Shown piece after piece: positions 1 to 7,848 of a stretch of DNA of 64,000 bases. Every line of letters begins with the position of its first letter. The stretch's first letter is position 1. The position numbers and the translations under genes were made by a program. This DNA comes from Thermoanaerobaculum sp. (GTDB lineage Bacteria > Acidobacteriota > Thermoanaerobaculia > Multivoradales > UBA5704), in the NCBI GenBank assembly GCA_021154885.1, contig JAJKHS010000082.1, positions 62,001 to 126,000 of the forward strand, given 5' to 3'. Under the pieces are notes generated by a model. It saw only the letters and a program-made list of their open reading frames with translations, ran no database searches and was not told where the DNA came from.

Positions 1-1066
1 GCCCCTTCAGGTACTCCTTGCGGGTGGAGAGGCCGGCGCGGTGGACCAGCAGGTCGCCGTAGTAGGAGGTGAATCCCTCGACGACCCAGAGGGAGCGGGT
101 GTAGTTCTCGGTCTCGAAGTCGAAGGGCCCCAGCTCCACGGGGCGCAGCCGTTTGCCGTTCCAGGCGTGGAACAGCTCGTGGCTGACGAGGCCCAGCCAG
201 TCGACGTAGCCCTCGCGGGTGCGGCCCCGCCAGCGGCTGCTCATCAGCGTGCAGGAGTCCCGGTGCTCGAGCCCGCCGCCGACCTCGGTGAGGAGGTTGA
301 AGACGACGTAGCGCGGGAAGGGGGCGATGCCCCAGAAGGCGATCTGCGCGTCGAAGATCCTGGCCGCGTCGGCGGCGGAGCGGGGGCCGTCCCAGACCGC
401 GGCATCCTCCCCCTCGGTGACCAGCCGGACGGGCCGGCCTGCCGCCTCGAAGGGGTGGACGGCGGCGTTGCCGGCATAGAGCGGGGAGTCCACCAGGACG
501 TCGAAGCTCGCGGCGCGGAAGGCGTAGTGTCCTTCGGCATCACTGCCCGGAGCGGCAGGCAGCGGGCTCTCGACCACCTTCCAGTCCGGCGGCGGCACCA
601 CCTTCACGTCGTGAGGGCGGCCCTCGGCTCCGACCCGGGTGAGGAAGGTGGGGGCGCCGTTGACCAGGGCGAAGCCGGCGTCCACGAAGTTGCTCCGCAC
701 CGACATCTCCCGGCTGTAGACGCGGTAGCGGACCACCACCCGGGGCACGCCGTGCGTTTCGATCTTCCAGTGGTTCTTGCTGGTCTTCTCCGCCGCCAGG
801 ACCGCGCCCGATTCCGTCGCCGCGGCCAGGGCCTCGACGTTGCGGGAGTATTCGCGGATGAGATAGGAGCCCGGAGTCCAGACGGCCATCCGCAGCTCGA
901 TCGCGGGCTGGCCGTCGGTCGGGACGCGGGCCTCGACCTCGACGTAGTGGGTCTGCGGGGCGAGGAAGCGCAGCGTATAGGAGACGGGCTCGGACATCTC
1001 GGCTCCCTGCAGGCCGGCGGCGGAGAGGGCCAGCTCGAGGCCCAGGATCAGGATCGGTTTCGTCAT
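1..1066 (-). CDS. M61-family (glycyl aminopeptidase-like) metallopeptidase, C-terminus cut off
   Basis: About 355 residues are visible; the gene runs off the left edge, so its C-terminal part is missing. Reading leftward from the ATG at 1066, a short hydrophobic signal-like N-terminus is followed by the beta-rich domain typical of M61 peptidases. The catalytic region has a GGGLEH segment, the zinc-binding HELFHAWN motif (HExxH) with the following KRLRP, and the downstream glutamate in LWVVEGFTSYY. Family knowledge predicts an exported zinc aminopeptidase, often with a C-terminal PDZ domain, which would lie outside the window. A GAGG ribosome-binding sequence lies about 10 bases before the ATG. 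It is divergent from the aminotransferase at 1140. Substrate cannot be told from sequence. Confidence 0.9.
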   Translation of the reverse strand, partial: MTKPILILGLELALSAAGLQGAEMSEPVSYTLRFLAPQTHYVEVEARVPTDGQPAIELRMAVWTPGSYLIREYSRNVEALAAATESGAVLAAEKTSKNHWKIETHGVPRVVVRYRVYSREMSVRSNFVDAGFALVNGAPTFLTRVGAEGRPHDVKVVPPPDWKVVESPLPAAPGSDAEGHYAFRAASFDVLVDSPLYAGNAAVHPFEAAGRPVRLVTEGEDAAVWDGPRSAADAARIFDAQIAFWGIAPFPRYVVFNLLTEVGGGLEHRDSCTLMSSRWRGRTREGYVDWLGLVSHELFHAWNGKRLRPVELGPFDFETENYTRSLWVVEGFTSYYGDLLVHRAGLSTRKEYLKG

Positions 1067-1125
1067 CGGCTTCGTCCTCGAAACGAGCGTCAACTTACAG
1101 GAGATGCGCCGCCAGACCAAGACCT

Positions 1126-1131
1126 TATACT
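1126..1131 (+). promoter_or_regulatory. Candidate -10 box for the aminotransferase gene
   Basis: TATACT lies eight bases before the ATG at 1140, so transcription would begin at or next to the start codon and the mRNA would be almost leaderless. No clear -35 or Shine-Dalgarno sequence is visible. It resembles other TANNNT boxes in this window (for example 51251-51256). Confidence 0.45.
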
Positions 1132-1139
1132 CTGCGCCC

Positions 1140-2444
1140 ATGCGCGACTTGGCCGCAGAGATCGCCGAGATCAACGCTCCGCTCGAACGGGACGCGCCCG
1201 CCCTGTTCCGGGCCCTCTCGCCCCTGGGCCGCCGGGCCTTCTTCCCTCCCGACATCCCGTCCCAGGCCGCCGAGGCCCGGAGCGCGACGCTCAACGGGAC
1301 CACGGGTCAGATCACCGACGGCCGGGGTGGCGCCGTCCGCCTGCCGGCCCTGGCCGCGGCCTTCGGCGACCTCCCCGGGCGGGACCTCGATCAGGCCCTC
1401 CTCTACTCGCCCGTCGAAGGGCTGTCGGAGGTGCGGCAACGGTGGCGGGAGTGGCAGCGCCGGCAGGCGCCGGCGGGGGTTGCTTCGAGCCTCCCCCTGG
1501 TGACGGCGGGCCTCTCGCACGCCCTGTCGCTGGCGGCCGACCTCTTCGGCGGCGAGGGCAGGGCGGTGGCGATCCCCCAGCCGTTCTGGGGCAACTACCG
1601 GCAGGCCTTCGCGATGCGGACCGGGGCGCGGGTGCTCAACGGCCCCGCCTACGTGGCGGGACGGTACAACCCGCGGGCCATCTCCGACGCCCTTGCCGCC
1701 GTGCCCGCGGGCGAGCCGGCCGTGGCGCTGCTCAACGTCCCCTCGAACCCCGGCGGCTATACGCCTGATCGGGAGGAGCGCCGGGCGACCGTCGCGGCGC
1801 TCCTCGACGAGGCGGAGCGGCGGCCCCTGGTGGTGATCTGCGACGACGCCTACGCCGGCCTGGTCTTCGCGCCGGCGATCCCCCGGGAGTCGCTGTTCTG
1901 GGAGCTGGCGGGGGTCCATCCGAATCTGACGGCGGTGAAGATCGACGGCGCCACCAAGGAGTTCTCCTTCTTCGGCGGCCGGGTGGGCTTCCTCACCTTC
2001 GCCGTGGAGCCGGACTCCGAGGCGGCCCGGTCGCTGGAGAGCAAGGTGAAGATGCTGGTTCGCTCCTCGATCGGTTCGCCGGTCGCGTCCAGCCAGGTGA
2101 TCCTCCTCCAGGCCCTGCGCCAGGAGGGGATCGCGGCGGAGGTGGAGGCCGTGCGGGCTCTCCTCCAGGGACGGTACGAGGCGCTCAAAGGCGCCTTGGA
2201 GAAGGTGGACCGCAATCTGTTGACGCCGCTCCCCTTCAACTCCGGCTGCTTCGCCCTGATCGAGCTGCCCGAGAAACTCGGCCTCGACTCCGAGACGGTC
2301 CGCCGGCACCTCCTGGCCCACCACGACACGGGGCTGATCTCGATCGCCCCGCGCTACCTGCGCATCGCCCACTGCTCCGTGGACGCGGCGGCGTTGCCGG
2401 AGCTGGTGCGGCGGCTGGAGAGGGCGGTGGCGGAGCTGGTTTAA
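1140..2444 (+). CDS. Fold-type I PLP-dependent aminotransferase (class I/II)
   Basis: The 434-residue product has the aminotransferase class I/II layout. VPSNPGG (around residue 200) provides the Asn near the cofactor, ICDDAYAGL (around 235) the Asp that contacts the pyridine nitrogen, and GATKEFSFFGGR (around 271-281) the PLP-binding Lys273 and a phosphate-binding Arg. The glycine-rich TAGLSHAL at about 122-129 fits the phosphate cup. I start at ATG 1140 rather than an upstream in-frame ATG at 1104 because a TATACT promoter box ends eight bases before 1140. The amino-acid substrate cannot be predicted. It stands alone, divergent from the M61 peptidase and followed by a terminator at 2489. 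Confidence 0.88.
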   Translation: MRDLAAEIAEINAPLERDAPALFRALSPLGRRAFFPPDIPSQAAEARSATLNGTTGQITDGRGGAVRLPALAAAFGDLPGRDLDQALLYSPVEGLSEVRQRWREWQRRQAPAGVASSLPLVTAGLSHALSLAADLFGGEGRAVAIPQPFWGNYRQAFAMRTGARVLNGPAYVAGRYNPRAISDALAAVPAGEPAVALLNVPSNPGGYTPDREERRATVAALLDEAERRPLVVICDDAYAGLVFAPAIPRESLFWELAGVHPNLTAVKIDGATKEFSFFGGRVGFLTFAVEPDSEAARSLESKVKMLVRSSIGSPVASSQVILLQALRQEGIAAEVEAVRALLQGRYEALKGALEKVDRNLLTPLPFNSGCFALIELPEKLGLDSETVRRHLLAHHDTGLISIAPRYLRIAHCSVDAAALPELVRRLERAVAELV

Positions 2445-2445
2445 G

Positions 2446-2572
2446 AGCAGGGACAGCAAGGACACCAGGGACATCAAGGACACGAAAGAGACCCCCGAGA
2501 GGGGGTCTTCTTCGTCCTTTTCGTCCTTGCTGTCCCTGGTGTCCCTATCGTCCCTGCTTCGGCTTTCTGCCG
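2446..2572. repeat. 9-bp periodic repeats flanking a terminator hairpin
   Basis: Left of the hairpin the sequence reads as 9-bp units of the form GGACNNCAA (GGACAGCAA, GGACACCAG, GGACATCAA, GGACACGAA). Right of it the reverse complement of the same unit is repeated, so the segment is a large imperfect inverted repeat between two convergent genes. Related 9-bp units recur at 46104-46160 and 62119-62155. Confidence 0.8.
2489..2508. terminator. Hairpin terminator between convergent genes
   Basis: AGACCCCC, loop GAGA, GGGGGTCT form a perfect 8-bp stem immediately between the aminotransferase end (2444) and the convergent dehydrogenase end (2582). The stem is symmetrical, so it could serve both strands. 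The T-rich tail on the plus strand is interrupted by cytosines. Confidence 0.65.
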
Positions 2573-2581
2573 CGCAGGCTC

Positions 2582-3466
2582 CTAGCCCTTCCCTACCCGC
2601 CCCCCCTGCTCGTCGTAGGTATAGATTCCCCGCCCCGTCTTGCGCCCCAGGCGGCCGGCGCGGACGTGCTGCACCAGGATCGGGTTGGGGCGGAAGGCCT
2701 CGCCCAGGGTGCGGTGGAGGAACTCCAGGATGGAAAGCCGCACGTCGAGACCCACCAGGTCGATCATCTCGAAGGGTCCCATGGGGTGGTTCAACCCCAG
2801 CTTCAGGGCCTTGTCGATGTCCTCGGCCGAGGCCACCCCCTCCTGGAGCATGCGGAAAGCCTCGTTGCCGATCAGGGCGTTGATGCGGGTGGTGACGAAG
2901 CCTGGGGCCTCGTTGACCAGGACGACCTCCTTGCCCATCCGCCGGCCCAACCGGGTCAGGGCGTCCAGCGTCTCCGGCGCGGTCTGAAGGCCGCGGACCA
3001 GCTCGATCAGCTTCATCACGTGCACGGGATTGAAGAAGTGCATGCCGGCGAAGCGCTCGGGCCGCCCCGAGGCCGCGGCCATCTCGGTGATCGAGAGAGC
3101 CGAGGTGTTGGAGGCGAACAGGGCGTCGTGCGGCGCGTGGATGCTGACGGCGTGGAAGGTCTCGATCTTGAGGACCATGTCCTCCGGCACCGCCTCGATC
3201 ACCAGCCCGGCGCCCTCCACGGCCTCCGACAGATTGGTGTGGAGGTGGAGGTTGGCGAGAGCGGCCTCGGCGGCTTCCGGGGCGAGCTTCTTGAGCTCGA
3301 CGCCCTTGGCGAGGTTGCGGCGGATGGTGGCGTCGGCCTTCTGGAGGGCGCCCTCCTGGGTGTCGAAGAGATGCGCGTGGTAGCCGGCGACGGCGGCGAC
3401 GTGGGCGATGCCACGCCCCATCGTGCCGGCGCCGAGCACGGTGATGGTCGAGATTTCGGGTGCCAT
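2582..3466 (-). CDS. 3-hydroxyacyl-CoA (3-hydroxybutyryl-CoA) dehydrogenase
   Basis: This 294-residue protein is an NAD(P)-dependent dehydrogenase of fatty-acid or butyrate-type metabolism that interconverts 3-hydroxyacyl-CoA and 3-oxoacyl-CoA. The Rossmann fingerprint GAGTMGRG is at residues 12-19. The catalytic histidine lies in AGMHFFNPVHVMKLIELV and the partner asparagine region in NEAPGFVTTRI. Its length is close to the roughly 280 residues of stand-alone HbdH/PaaH enzymes, with no enoyl-CoA hydratase fusion. It starts 21 bases downstream of the ferritin-like gene stop on the same strand, so the two are probably co-transcribed. Substrate chain length cannot be told. Confidence 0.92.
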   Translation of the reverse strand: MAPEISTITVLGAGTMGRGIAHVAAVAGYHAHLFDTQEGALQKADATIRRNLAKGVELKKLAPEAAEAALANLHLHTNLSEAVEGAGLVIEAVPEDMVLKIETFHAVSIHAPHDALFASNTSALSITEMAAASGRPERFAGMHFFNPVHVMKLIELVRGLQTAPETLDALTRLGRRMGKEVVLVNEAPGFVTTRINALIGNEAFRMLQEGVASAEDIDKALKLGLNHPMGPFEMIDLVGLDVRLSILEFLHRTLGEAFRPNPILVQHVRAGRLGRKTGRGIYTYDEQGGRVGKG

Positions 3467-3487
3467 GATCTTCTTCAGGAGACAGGC

Positions 3488-4147
3488 TCAGGAGACGGGG
3501 AAATTGTGGAGGCCGGTCGTTTTGGCGGCCAGGTTGCGCAGCTCGTCGGCGATGGCCAGGGTATTGCGCACGGCGGAGGCGGCGAGCTCCTGGAGCTCGG
3601 GGGTGGTGAGGTACTTCTCCAGGATCTCCCGGCCGAGGTGGTGGTGGTGCGCCTCCTCGGGCTGAATGGTCTGGGCGTAGAGGCTCGCCGTCTCCTCGTC
3701 GCCCACGGAGCGGCAGAAGCTCACGAACTGGGCATTGCGCACCAGGGCGATGGCCTCGCTGGCGAAGGGGCCGGCGGCGATCCGCTCGACGGTGGTGCGC
3801 AGCCCCCGCAGATATTGGTAGAGGGGGCTGTGCCCCTCGGCCAGGGGGTCGAAGTCCGTCAGGTCCTCGCCCAGCTCCGCCAGGCGCTGGCTGATCATGC
3901 CGTAGTGCTTCATCTCGTCGCCACACTGCAGGGCGAGGGCCATCTTGGCGTCCACCTCGGGGGTGGTGGGCAGCCAGAAGCCGGCGAGCTCGCTGGCCTC
4001 CAGCTCGCTCTTCAGGGCCAGGCGCAGAAGGGTGACGACGTCCACGTTTCCCTCCGACTCGGACTCCAGCGTCTCCATTTCCCCCAGCCGCGCGAACAAC
4101 CGGCCCATCTCCTCGAGCAGTTGGGCGACGAATTCCTTGCCGTTCAC
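3488..4147 (-). CDS. Ferritin-like di-iron fold protein
   Basis: The 219-residue product is strongly helical and has a ferritin-like pattern of possible metal ligands: Glu50, an ExxH at Glu78-His81 (DEMKHYG), and a second ExxH ending in a histidine run (PEEAHHHH, about 163-170). Such spacing fits a four-helix di-iron carboxylate protein. I do not recognise a specific family such as PaaA/PaaC or MiaE, so enzyme or storage function is open. It sits upstream of the 3-hydroxyacyl-CoA dehydrogenase in what looks like a two-gene operon, which might hint at an oxidative step on a CoA- or acyl-linked substrate; that is inference only. Confidence 0.7.
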   Translation of the reverse strand: MNGKEFVAQLLEEMGRLFARLGEMETLESESEGNVDVVTLLRLALKSELEASELAGFWLPTTPEVDAKMALALQCGDEMKHYGMISQRLAELGEDLTDFDPLAEGHSPLYQYLRGLRTTVERIAAGPFASEAIALVRNAQFVSFCRSVGDEETASLYAQTIQPEEAHHHHLGREILEKYLTTPELQELAASAVRNTLAIADELRNLAAKTTGLHNFPVS

Positions 4148-4219
4148 AGGTGATTTCTCCTCTCAGGGCCCCTCGGGCGGAGGCCGGATCTCATTCTCCC
4201 GGTATTCTATCCCGCGCTA

Positions 4220-4843
4220 TCACGCCTCGACCGTCCGCAGCACGGCCCGGACTGGAGAGGCGTCGAGCCCCGCCAGCCGCAGCGGCAGGGCGATGAGCTC
4301 GTAGGTCCCCTCCGGCACGCCGTCCAGCAGCAGCCCCTCCAGGATGGCGACGCCGCCGCGGAACAGGGCGTGATGGGCGTCCAGCGTCTTGCTGTCGAAG
4401 GGATCGACCGAGGGCGTGTCCATCCCCACCAGCAGGGCTCCCTTCTCGGCCAGGAGGCTGGCCAGCTCGTGCGACAGGGCGGTGAACCTCTCGGGGAAGG
4501 TGCGGCGGTCGCGCACGCTCTCGCTGCGGAACAGCAGCCGGCCCGGATTGGCGAGGTCGATCCCCTCCACGTGGCGGGGCTCGATCAGCGGCTGAGGCGG
4601 GACCCGCACCACCCGGCAGAGCCCGAGGTAGCGGTCGAGGGGCATGTCCGCCATGCCCTCGCCCCGGGCCTCGGTGTGGAAGGGGGCGTCCGCGTGGGAG
4701 CCGAGGTGAGGGGTGGTGGTGATCATCGAGAGATTGACACTGGCCCCCTCGGCGATGGACCACGTCAGACGAGACTGGAACGGTGTGTCGCCCGGCCAGA
4801 CGGGGGTCTCCGGACGCACGGTGGGCGAGAGGTCATAGAGCAT
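4220..4843 (-). CDS. kynB: Kynurenine formamidase-like cyclase family protein
   Basis: The product (207 residues from the ATG at 4843) matches the KynB/cyclase family. It opens with LYDLSPTV and PVWPGDTPFQ, carries the metal-binding HLGSHADAPFH segment, and has the family's later CRVVRV, MDTPSVDPFDSK and ELIALPLRLAGLDASPVR blocks. KynB hydrolyses N-formyl-kynurenine to kynurenine and formate in tryptophan degradation. An in-frame codon nine residues upstream (4870) is possible, but homology begins at the chosen Met. No kynurenine 3-monooxygenase, kynureninase or tryptophan dioxygenase is in the window, so pathway membership is unproven. A GC-rich hairpin at 4878-4904 lies upstream. Confidence 0.85.
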   Translation of the reverse strand: MLYDLSPTVRPETPVWPGDTPFQSRLTWSIAEGASVNLSMITTTPHLGSHADAPFHTEARGEGMADMPLDRYLGLCRVVRVPPQPLIEPRHVEGIDLANPGRLLFRSESVRDRRTFPERFTALSHELASLLAEKGALLVGMDTPSVDPFDSKTLDAHHALFRGGVAILEGLLLDGVPEGTYELIALPLRLAGLDASPVRAVLRTVEA

Positions 4844-4985
4844 GGCGCGCCTCCTTGCCCACCGGATCATAGCGGGAGCGGCCCCCGGGGACCAGCGGGG
4901 CCGCCCTGGAGGCGGGCGTCGCCAGGGCGGGTCGAGCCCCCTCCCTGCCGTCCAGACCCGCCCCTACCCTAGACAAAGAGGTTGC

Positions 4986-5426
4986 TCACCGCGGCTCGGA
5001 GATCTTCTCGATCACCCGGCCGAGGTCCTTGCTGGCCTGCGGGCCCAGCTCGCGGGCGAGGTCGGCCTGGGCGATGATGCCGACCACCCGCCCCTGGCCG
5101 TCCACCACCGGGATGCGGCGCACCTGCTGGCCGGACATGAGCCGCTCCACCTCGTGCAGGTCATCGTCCACTTTCACGGCGGCGATGTTGCGGGTCATGG
5201 CCTCGCGGACCGGGGTGCTCGGGCCCTGGCCGCGACCGAGGATGCGGAGGGCGAGGTCGCGGTCGGTGACGATGCCGAGGAGCTTCATCGAGTCGCGGCT
5301 CTCCACCACCGGGAGGCTGCCGCAGTCGTTGTCCTGCATCAGCCGCGCGGCGTCCTGGGCCGTGGTGTCCGGGGTGCAGACGGCGGGGCTGTCGGTCATG
5401 AGGTCGCGAGCTTTCTGCGCTGCCAT
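4986..5426 (-). CDS. Two-CBS-domain protein
   Basis: The 146-residue protein consists almost entirely of two CBS motifs, roughly residues 8-65 and 75-130; the repeats contain DNDCGSLPVVE...GIVTDRD and QQVRRIPVVDGQGRVVGII. Tandem CBS pairs bind adenosine nucleotides and act as energy or redox sensors; stand-alone ones have no fixed function. The start is the ATG at 5426, preceded by an excellent AAGGAGGA ribosome-binding site. It is transcribed divergently from folE. Confidence 0.88.
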   Translation of the reverse strand: MAAQKARDLMTDSPAVCTPDTTAQDAARLMQDNDCGSLPVVESRDSMKLLGIVTDRDLALRILGRGQGPSTPVREAMTRNIAAVKVDDDLHEVERLMSGQQVRRIPVVDGQGRVVGIIAQADLARELGPQASKDLGRVIEKISEPR

Positions 5427-5505
5427 GGGGTTCCTCCTTGTCGTGCGGTTTCCGAGACGGCGTACTGGGGGAGAGGGGTTGCAAGATGCGGACCCGGCGG
5501 TGGTG

Positions 5506-5511
5506 TAGGAT
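5506..5511 (+). promoter_or_regulatory. Candidate -10 box upstream of folE
   Basis: TAGGAT lies 26 bases before the folE ATG, followed by a GAGGAG ribosome-binding sequence at 5524-5529. No convincing -35 is visible. Confidence 0.35.
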
Positions 5512-5537
5512 AGGGGGCCGTTCGAGGAGCCGAGCCC

Positions 5538-6173
5538 ATGAGTCAAGAGCCCCACGTCATCGTCCCCGAGCACGTGCCGCCGGTGGCGCTCGCCGAGCTG
5601 GGCGAGGGCCAGCAGCAGAAGCTCGACACCATCGCCCACCACGTGCGGGGTATCCTCTCGGCGCTGGGGCTGGACCTCAAGGATCCGAACCTGGCCGAGA
5701 CGGACCTGCGGGTGGCCAAGATGTACGTCGAGATGTTCCACGGCCTCGCCGAGGGGGCCGAGCCGAAGGTGACGACCTTCCCCAACGAGGAGCAGTACAG
5801 CCATATGGTGATGGAGAAGCAGATCCCCTTCTACTCCATGTGCGCCCACCACCTCGTCCCCTTCTACGGCCACGCCCACATCGCCTACATCCCCCGTGAC
5901 CGCATCCTGGGGCTGTCGAAGTTCGCCCGCATCCTGGAGTTCTACGCCAAGCGGCCGCAGCTCCAGGAGCGGCTCACCGAGCAGGTGGTGACCTACCTGG
6001 AAGAGAAGCTCCAGCCGCTGGGAGCCATGGTGGTGATCGAGGCGCGGCACCTGTGCGTCGAGATGCGAGGCGTCAAGAAGCCGGGGGCCCTGACGGTGAC
6101 CTCGGCGCTGCGCGGCATCTTCCACCAGAAATCGGTGCGCGAAGAGTTCCTGGACCTCCTCCGCCATGGTTAA
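5538..6173 (+). CDS. folE: GTP cyclohydrolase I
   Basis: FolE converts GTP to 7,8-dihydroneopterin triphosphate, the first step of tetrahydrofolate and pterin synthesis. The 211-residue length is normal for type IA. The signature region includes MCAHHLVPFYGHAHIAYIP, where the cysteine and histidines bind zinc and position the substrate, followed by the third zinc ligand in RHLCVEMRGVKKPG. The second residue of the usual CEHH is Ala here. GAGGAG precedes the ATG. The gene overlaps the next one (GWxTD lipoprotein) by eight bases, so the two are translationally coupled although their functions are not obviously related. Confidence 0.95.
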   Translation: MSQEPHVIVPEHVPPVALAELGEGQQQKLDTIAHHVRGILSALGLDLKDPNLAETDLRVAKMYVEMFHGLAEGAEPKVTTFPNEEQYSHMVMEKQIPFYSMCAHHLVPFYGHAHIAYIPRDRILGLSKFARILEFYAKRPQLQERLTEQVVTYLEEKLQPLGAMVVIEARHLCVEMRGVKKPGALTVTSALRGIFHQKSVREEFLDLLRHG

Positions 6174-6726
6174 GCGGATTCACTGCGCACCGGCCCTCCT
6201 GCTCCTGGCGCTGCTGGCCGCGGGCTGCGGCGACGCCGGCGCCCCCAGGTCCATGGCGGACCTGACCAATCCCTTCCTGGGACCGGACTGGTCGGCCTGG
6301 TTGGTGGGGCCCATCTCCCGCCTCGCCACTCCCGAGGAGATCCAGGCCTTCCTGGCGCTCAAGGACGATGCGGCGGCCGCCGCCTTTGCCGAGAGCTTCT
6401 GGAGCAAGCGCGGCAATCCCATCCGCCGTGCCTACGCGGAGCGGGCGTCGACCGCCGACCGCCTCTACAGCGAGGGCGGCTACCTCGGCCACCGCACCGA
6501 CCGCGGCGTCGTCTTCGTGCTCTACGGCCGGCCGGAAAAGGAGGGCTTCGAGGTCTCGCCCAATCCCCGGGACTCCGCCATCGAGGTCTGGTCCTACGGC
6601 CCGAACGCGCCCTCGGGGCTCGACGGCAACCGTCCCAACCCGGTCTATCGCTTCATGAAGCGCGGCGATCTGACCGTCAGCTACGTCCCACGGGTTCAGC
6701 CTGTCCTGCCACAGGAGCAGAACTAA
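6166..6726 (+). CDS. GWxTD-domain lipoprotein
   Basis: The 186-residue product begins with a positively charged N-terminus, a hydrophobic stretch and a lipobox (LLAAGC), predicting a lipid-anchored protein. The mature part has the layout of GWxTD domains: WL...I followed by EEIQAFLALKDD, FAESFWSKRG, a basic YAERAS, and then GYLGHRTDRGVVFVLYGRPE and IEVWSYG. The domain is frequent in Acidobacteriota and relatives, with unknown function. The start overlaps the end of folE by eight bases. It may act at the outer envelope. Confidence 0.8.
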   Translation: MVKRIHCAPALLLLALLAAGCGDAGAPRSMADLTNPFLGPDWSAWLVGPISRLATPEEIQAFLALKDDAAAAAFAESFWSKRGNPIRRAYAERASTADRLYSEGGYLGHRTDRGVVFVLYGRPEKEGFEVSPNPRDSAIEVWSYGPNAPSGLDGNRPNPVYRFMKRGDLTVSYVPRVQPVLPQEQN

Positions 6727-6756
6727 AGCCCTCCCCCGGAAGGAGCTCGCCCTTTG

Positions 6757-7836
6757 ATGACCGAGGCTCGTGCCGTGCTCGCGGGAACCGGGATCGCCAT
6801 CCCCCCGCTCGAGGTCGACAACACCATGCTGTCGCGGATCATCGAGACCAGCGACGACTGGGTGCGGGAGCGCAGCGGCATTGCGACGCGGTACTACGTC
6901 GAGCGTGGAGTCGGCTCCTCCGATCTGGGCGCCCAGGCGGCCCGCATGGCCCTGGAGGACGCAGGGGTCGAGACCGGGGAGGTGGACTACCTGGTCTGCG
7001 CCACCATGACGCCGGACCACTACTTTCCCGGCACCGGCACCCTCGTCCAGCAGAAGCTGGGGCTGCGGCCGCTGCCGGCGCTCGACATCCGCCAGCAGTG
7101 CGCCGGCTTCGCCTACGGCCTGCAGGTGGTGGACGCCCTCATCCGCGGCGGCGTCGCCCGCACCGTGCTGCTGGTGGGGACCGACGTCCACACCTCCCTG
7201 ATGCCTTTCTCGGACCGCACCTTCGAGGTGCTCCACGGCCGCGACCCGGGGCCGCTCTCCGACGAGGACTTCCAGTGGAACTCCCGCTTCCGCCACCTGC
7301 TCGTGCTGTTCGGCGACGGCGCCGGGGCCATGGTCTTCCGGGCGCAGCCGGCGGATGGCAATGGCGGTCGGGGGATCCTCGCCGCGGCCCTCTACGGCGA
7401 CGGCAACCACAAGGACATCCTCTACGTCCCGGGCGGCGGCTCGGCGCGGCGGCCGTTCGTCACCTGCGACATGATCAAGGCTGCGGAGACCGTGCCGGTA
7501 ATGGATGGGCGGCAGGTCTTCAAGCTCGCCGTCACCCGCATGCCGGAGGCGACCGTCGAGGTCCTCAAGCGTTGCGGCTACACGCCGCAGGACCTCGACC
7601 TCCTGGTGATGCACCAGGCCAACCTGCGCATCAACGAGAGGGCGCAGCAGGTGCTGGGCCTGCCGGACGACAAGGTCTACAACAACATCCAGAAGTACGG
7701 CAATACCACCTCGGCCACCCTGCCCCTGGCCTTCCACGAGGCGCGCCGTCTCGGCAAGGCTCCGGAAGGCGCGCTGGTGGCCTTCGCCGCCCTCGGCGCC
7801 GGCCTCCACTGGGGAGCGGTGTTGATGCGGGTGTGA
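6757..7836 (+). CDS. 3-oxoacyl-ACP synthase III-type enzyme (FabH-like)
   Basis: This 359-residue thiolase-fold enzyme has the FabH triad: Cys115 in RQQCAGFAYG, His in VMHQANLRI and Asn in YGNTTSATLPLA. FabH enzymes start fatty-acid chains by condensing an acyl-CoA with malonyl-ACP. The protein is about 35 residues longer than typical FabH, with the extra sequence around residues 150-175, so a specialised role (other starter unit, beta-ketoacyl or alkene-type chemistry) is possible. I choose the ATG at 6757, which has AAGGAG ten bases upstream, over the TTG at 6754. It lies 12 bases before the ClpX-like gene. Confidence 0.85.
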   Translation: MTEARAVLAGTGIAIPPLEVDNTMLSRIIETSDDWVRERSGIATRYYVERGVGSSDLGAQAARMALEDAGVETGEVDYLVCATMTPDHYFPGTGTLVQQKLGLRPLPALDIRQQCAGFAYGLQVVDALIRGGVARTVLLVGTDVHTSLMPFSDRTFEVLHGRDPGPLSDEDFQWNSRFRHLLVLFGDGAGAMVFRAQPADGNGGRGILAAALYGDGNHKDILYVPGGGSARRPFVTCDMIKAAETVPVMDGRQVFKLAVTRMPEATVEVLKRCGYTPQDLDLLVMHQANLRINERAQQVLGLPDDKVYNNIQKYGNTTSATLPLAFHEARRLGKAPEGALVAFAALGAGLHWGAVLMRV

Positions 7837-7848
7837 GGTCTGAGGACC

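Noticed and set aside
1125-3926. Very long minus-strand frame across the aminotransferase and beyond
   Set aside because: It is a compositional shadow: low-complexity Arg/Pro/Gly-rich translation opposite well-supported genes. The same applies to 35213-38812 (minus), 43029-46034 (minus) and 47622-50315 (minus).
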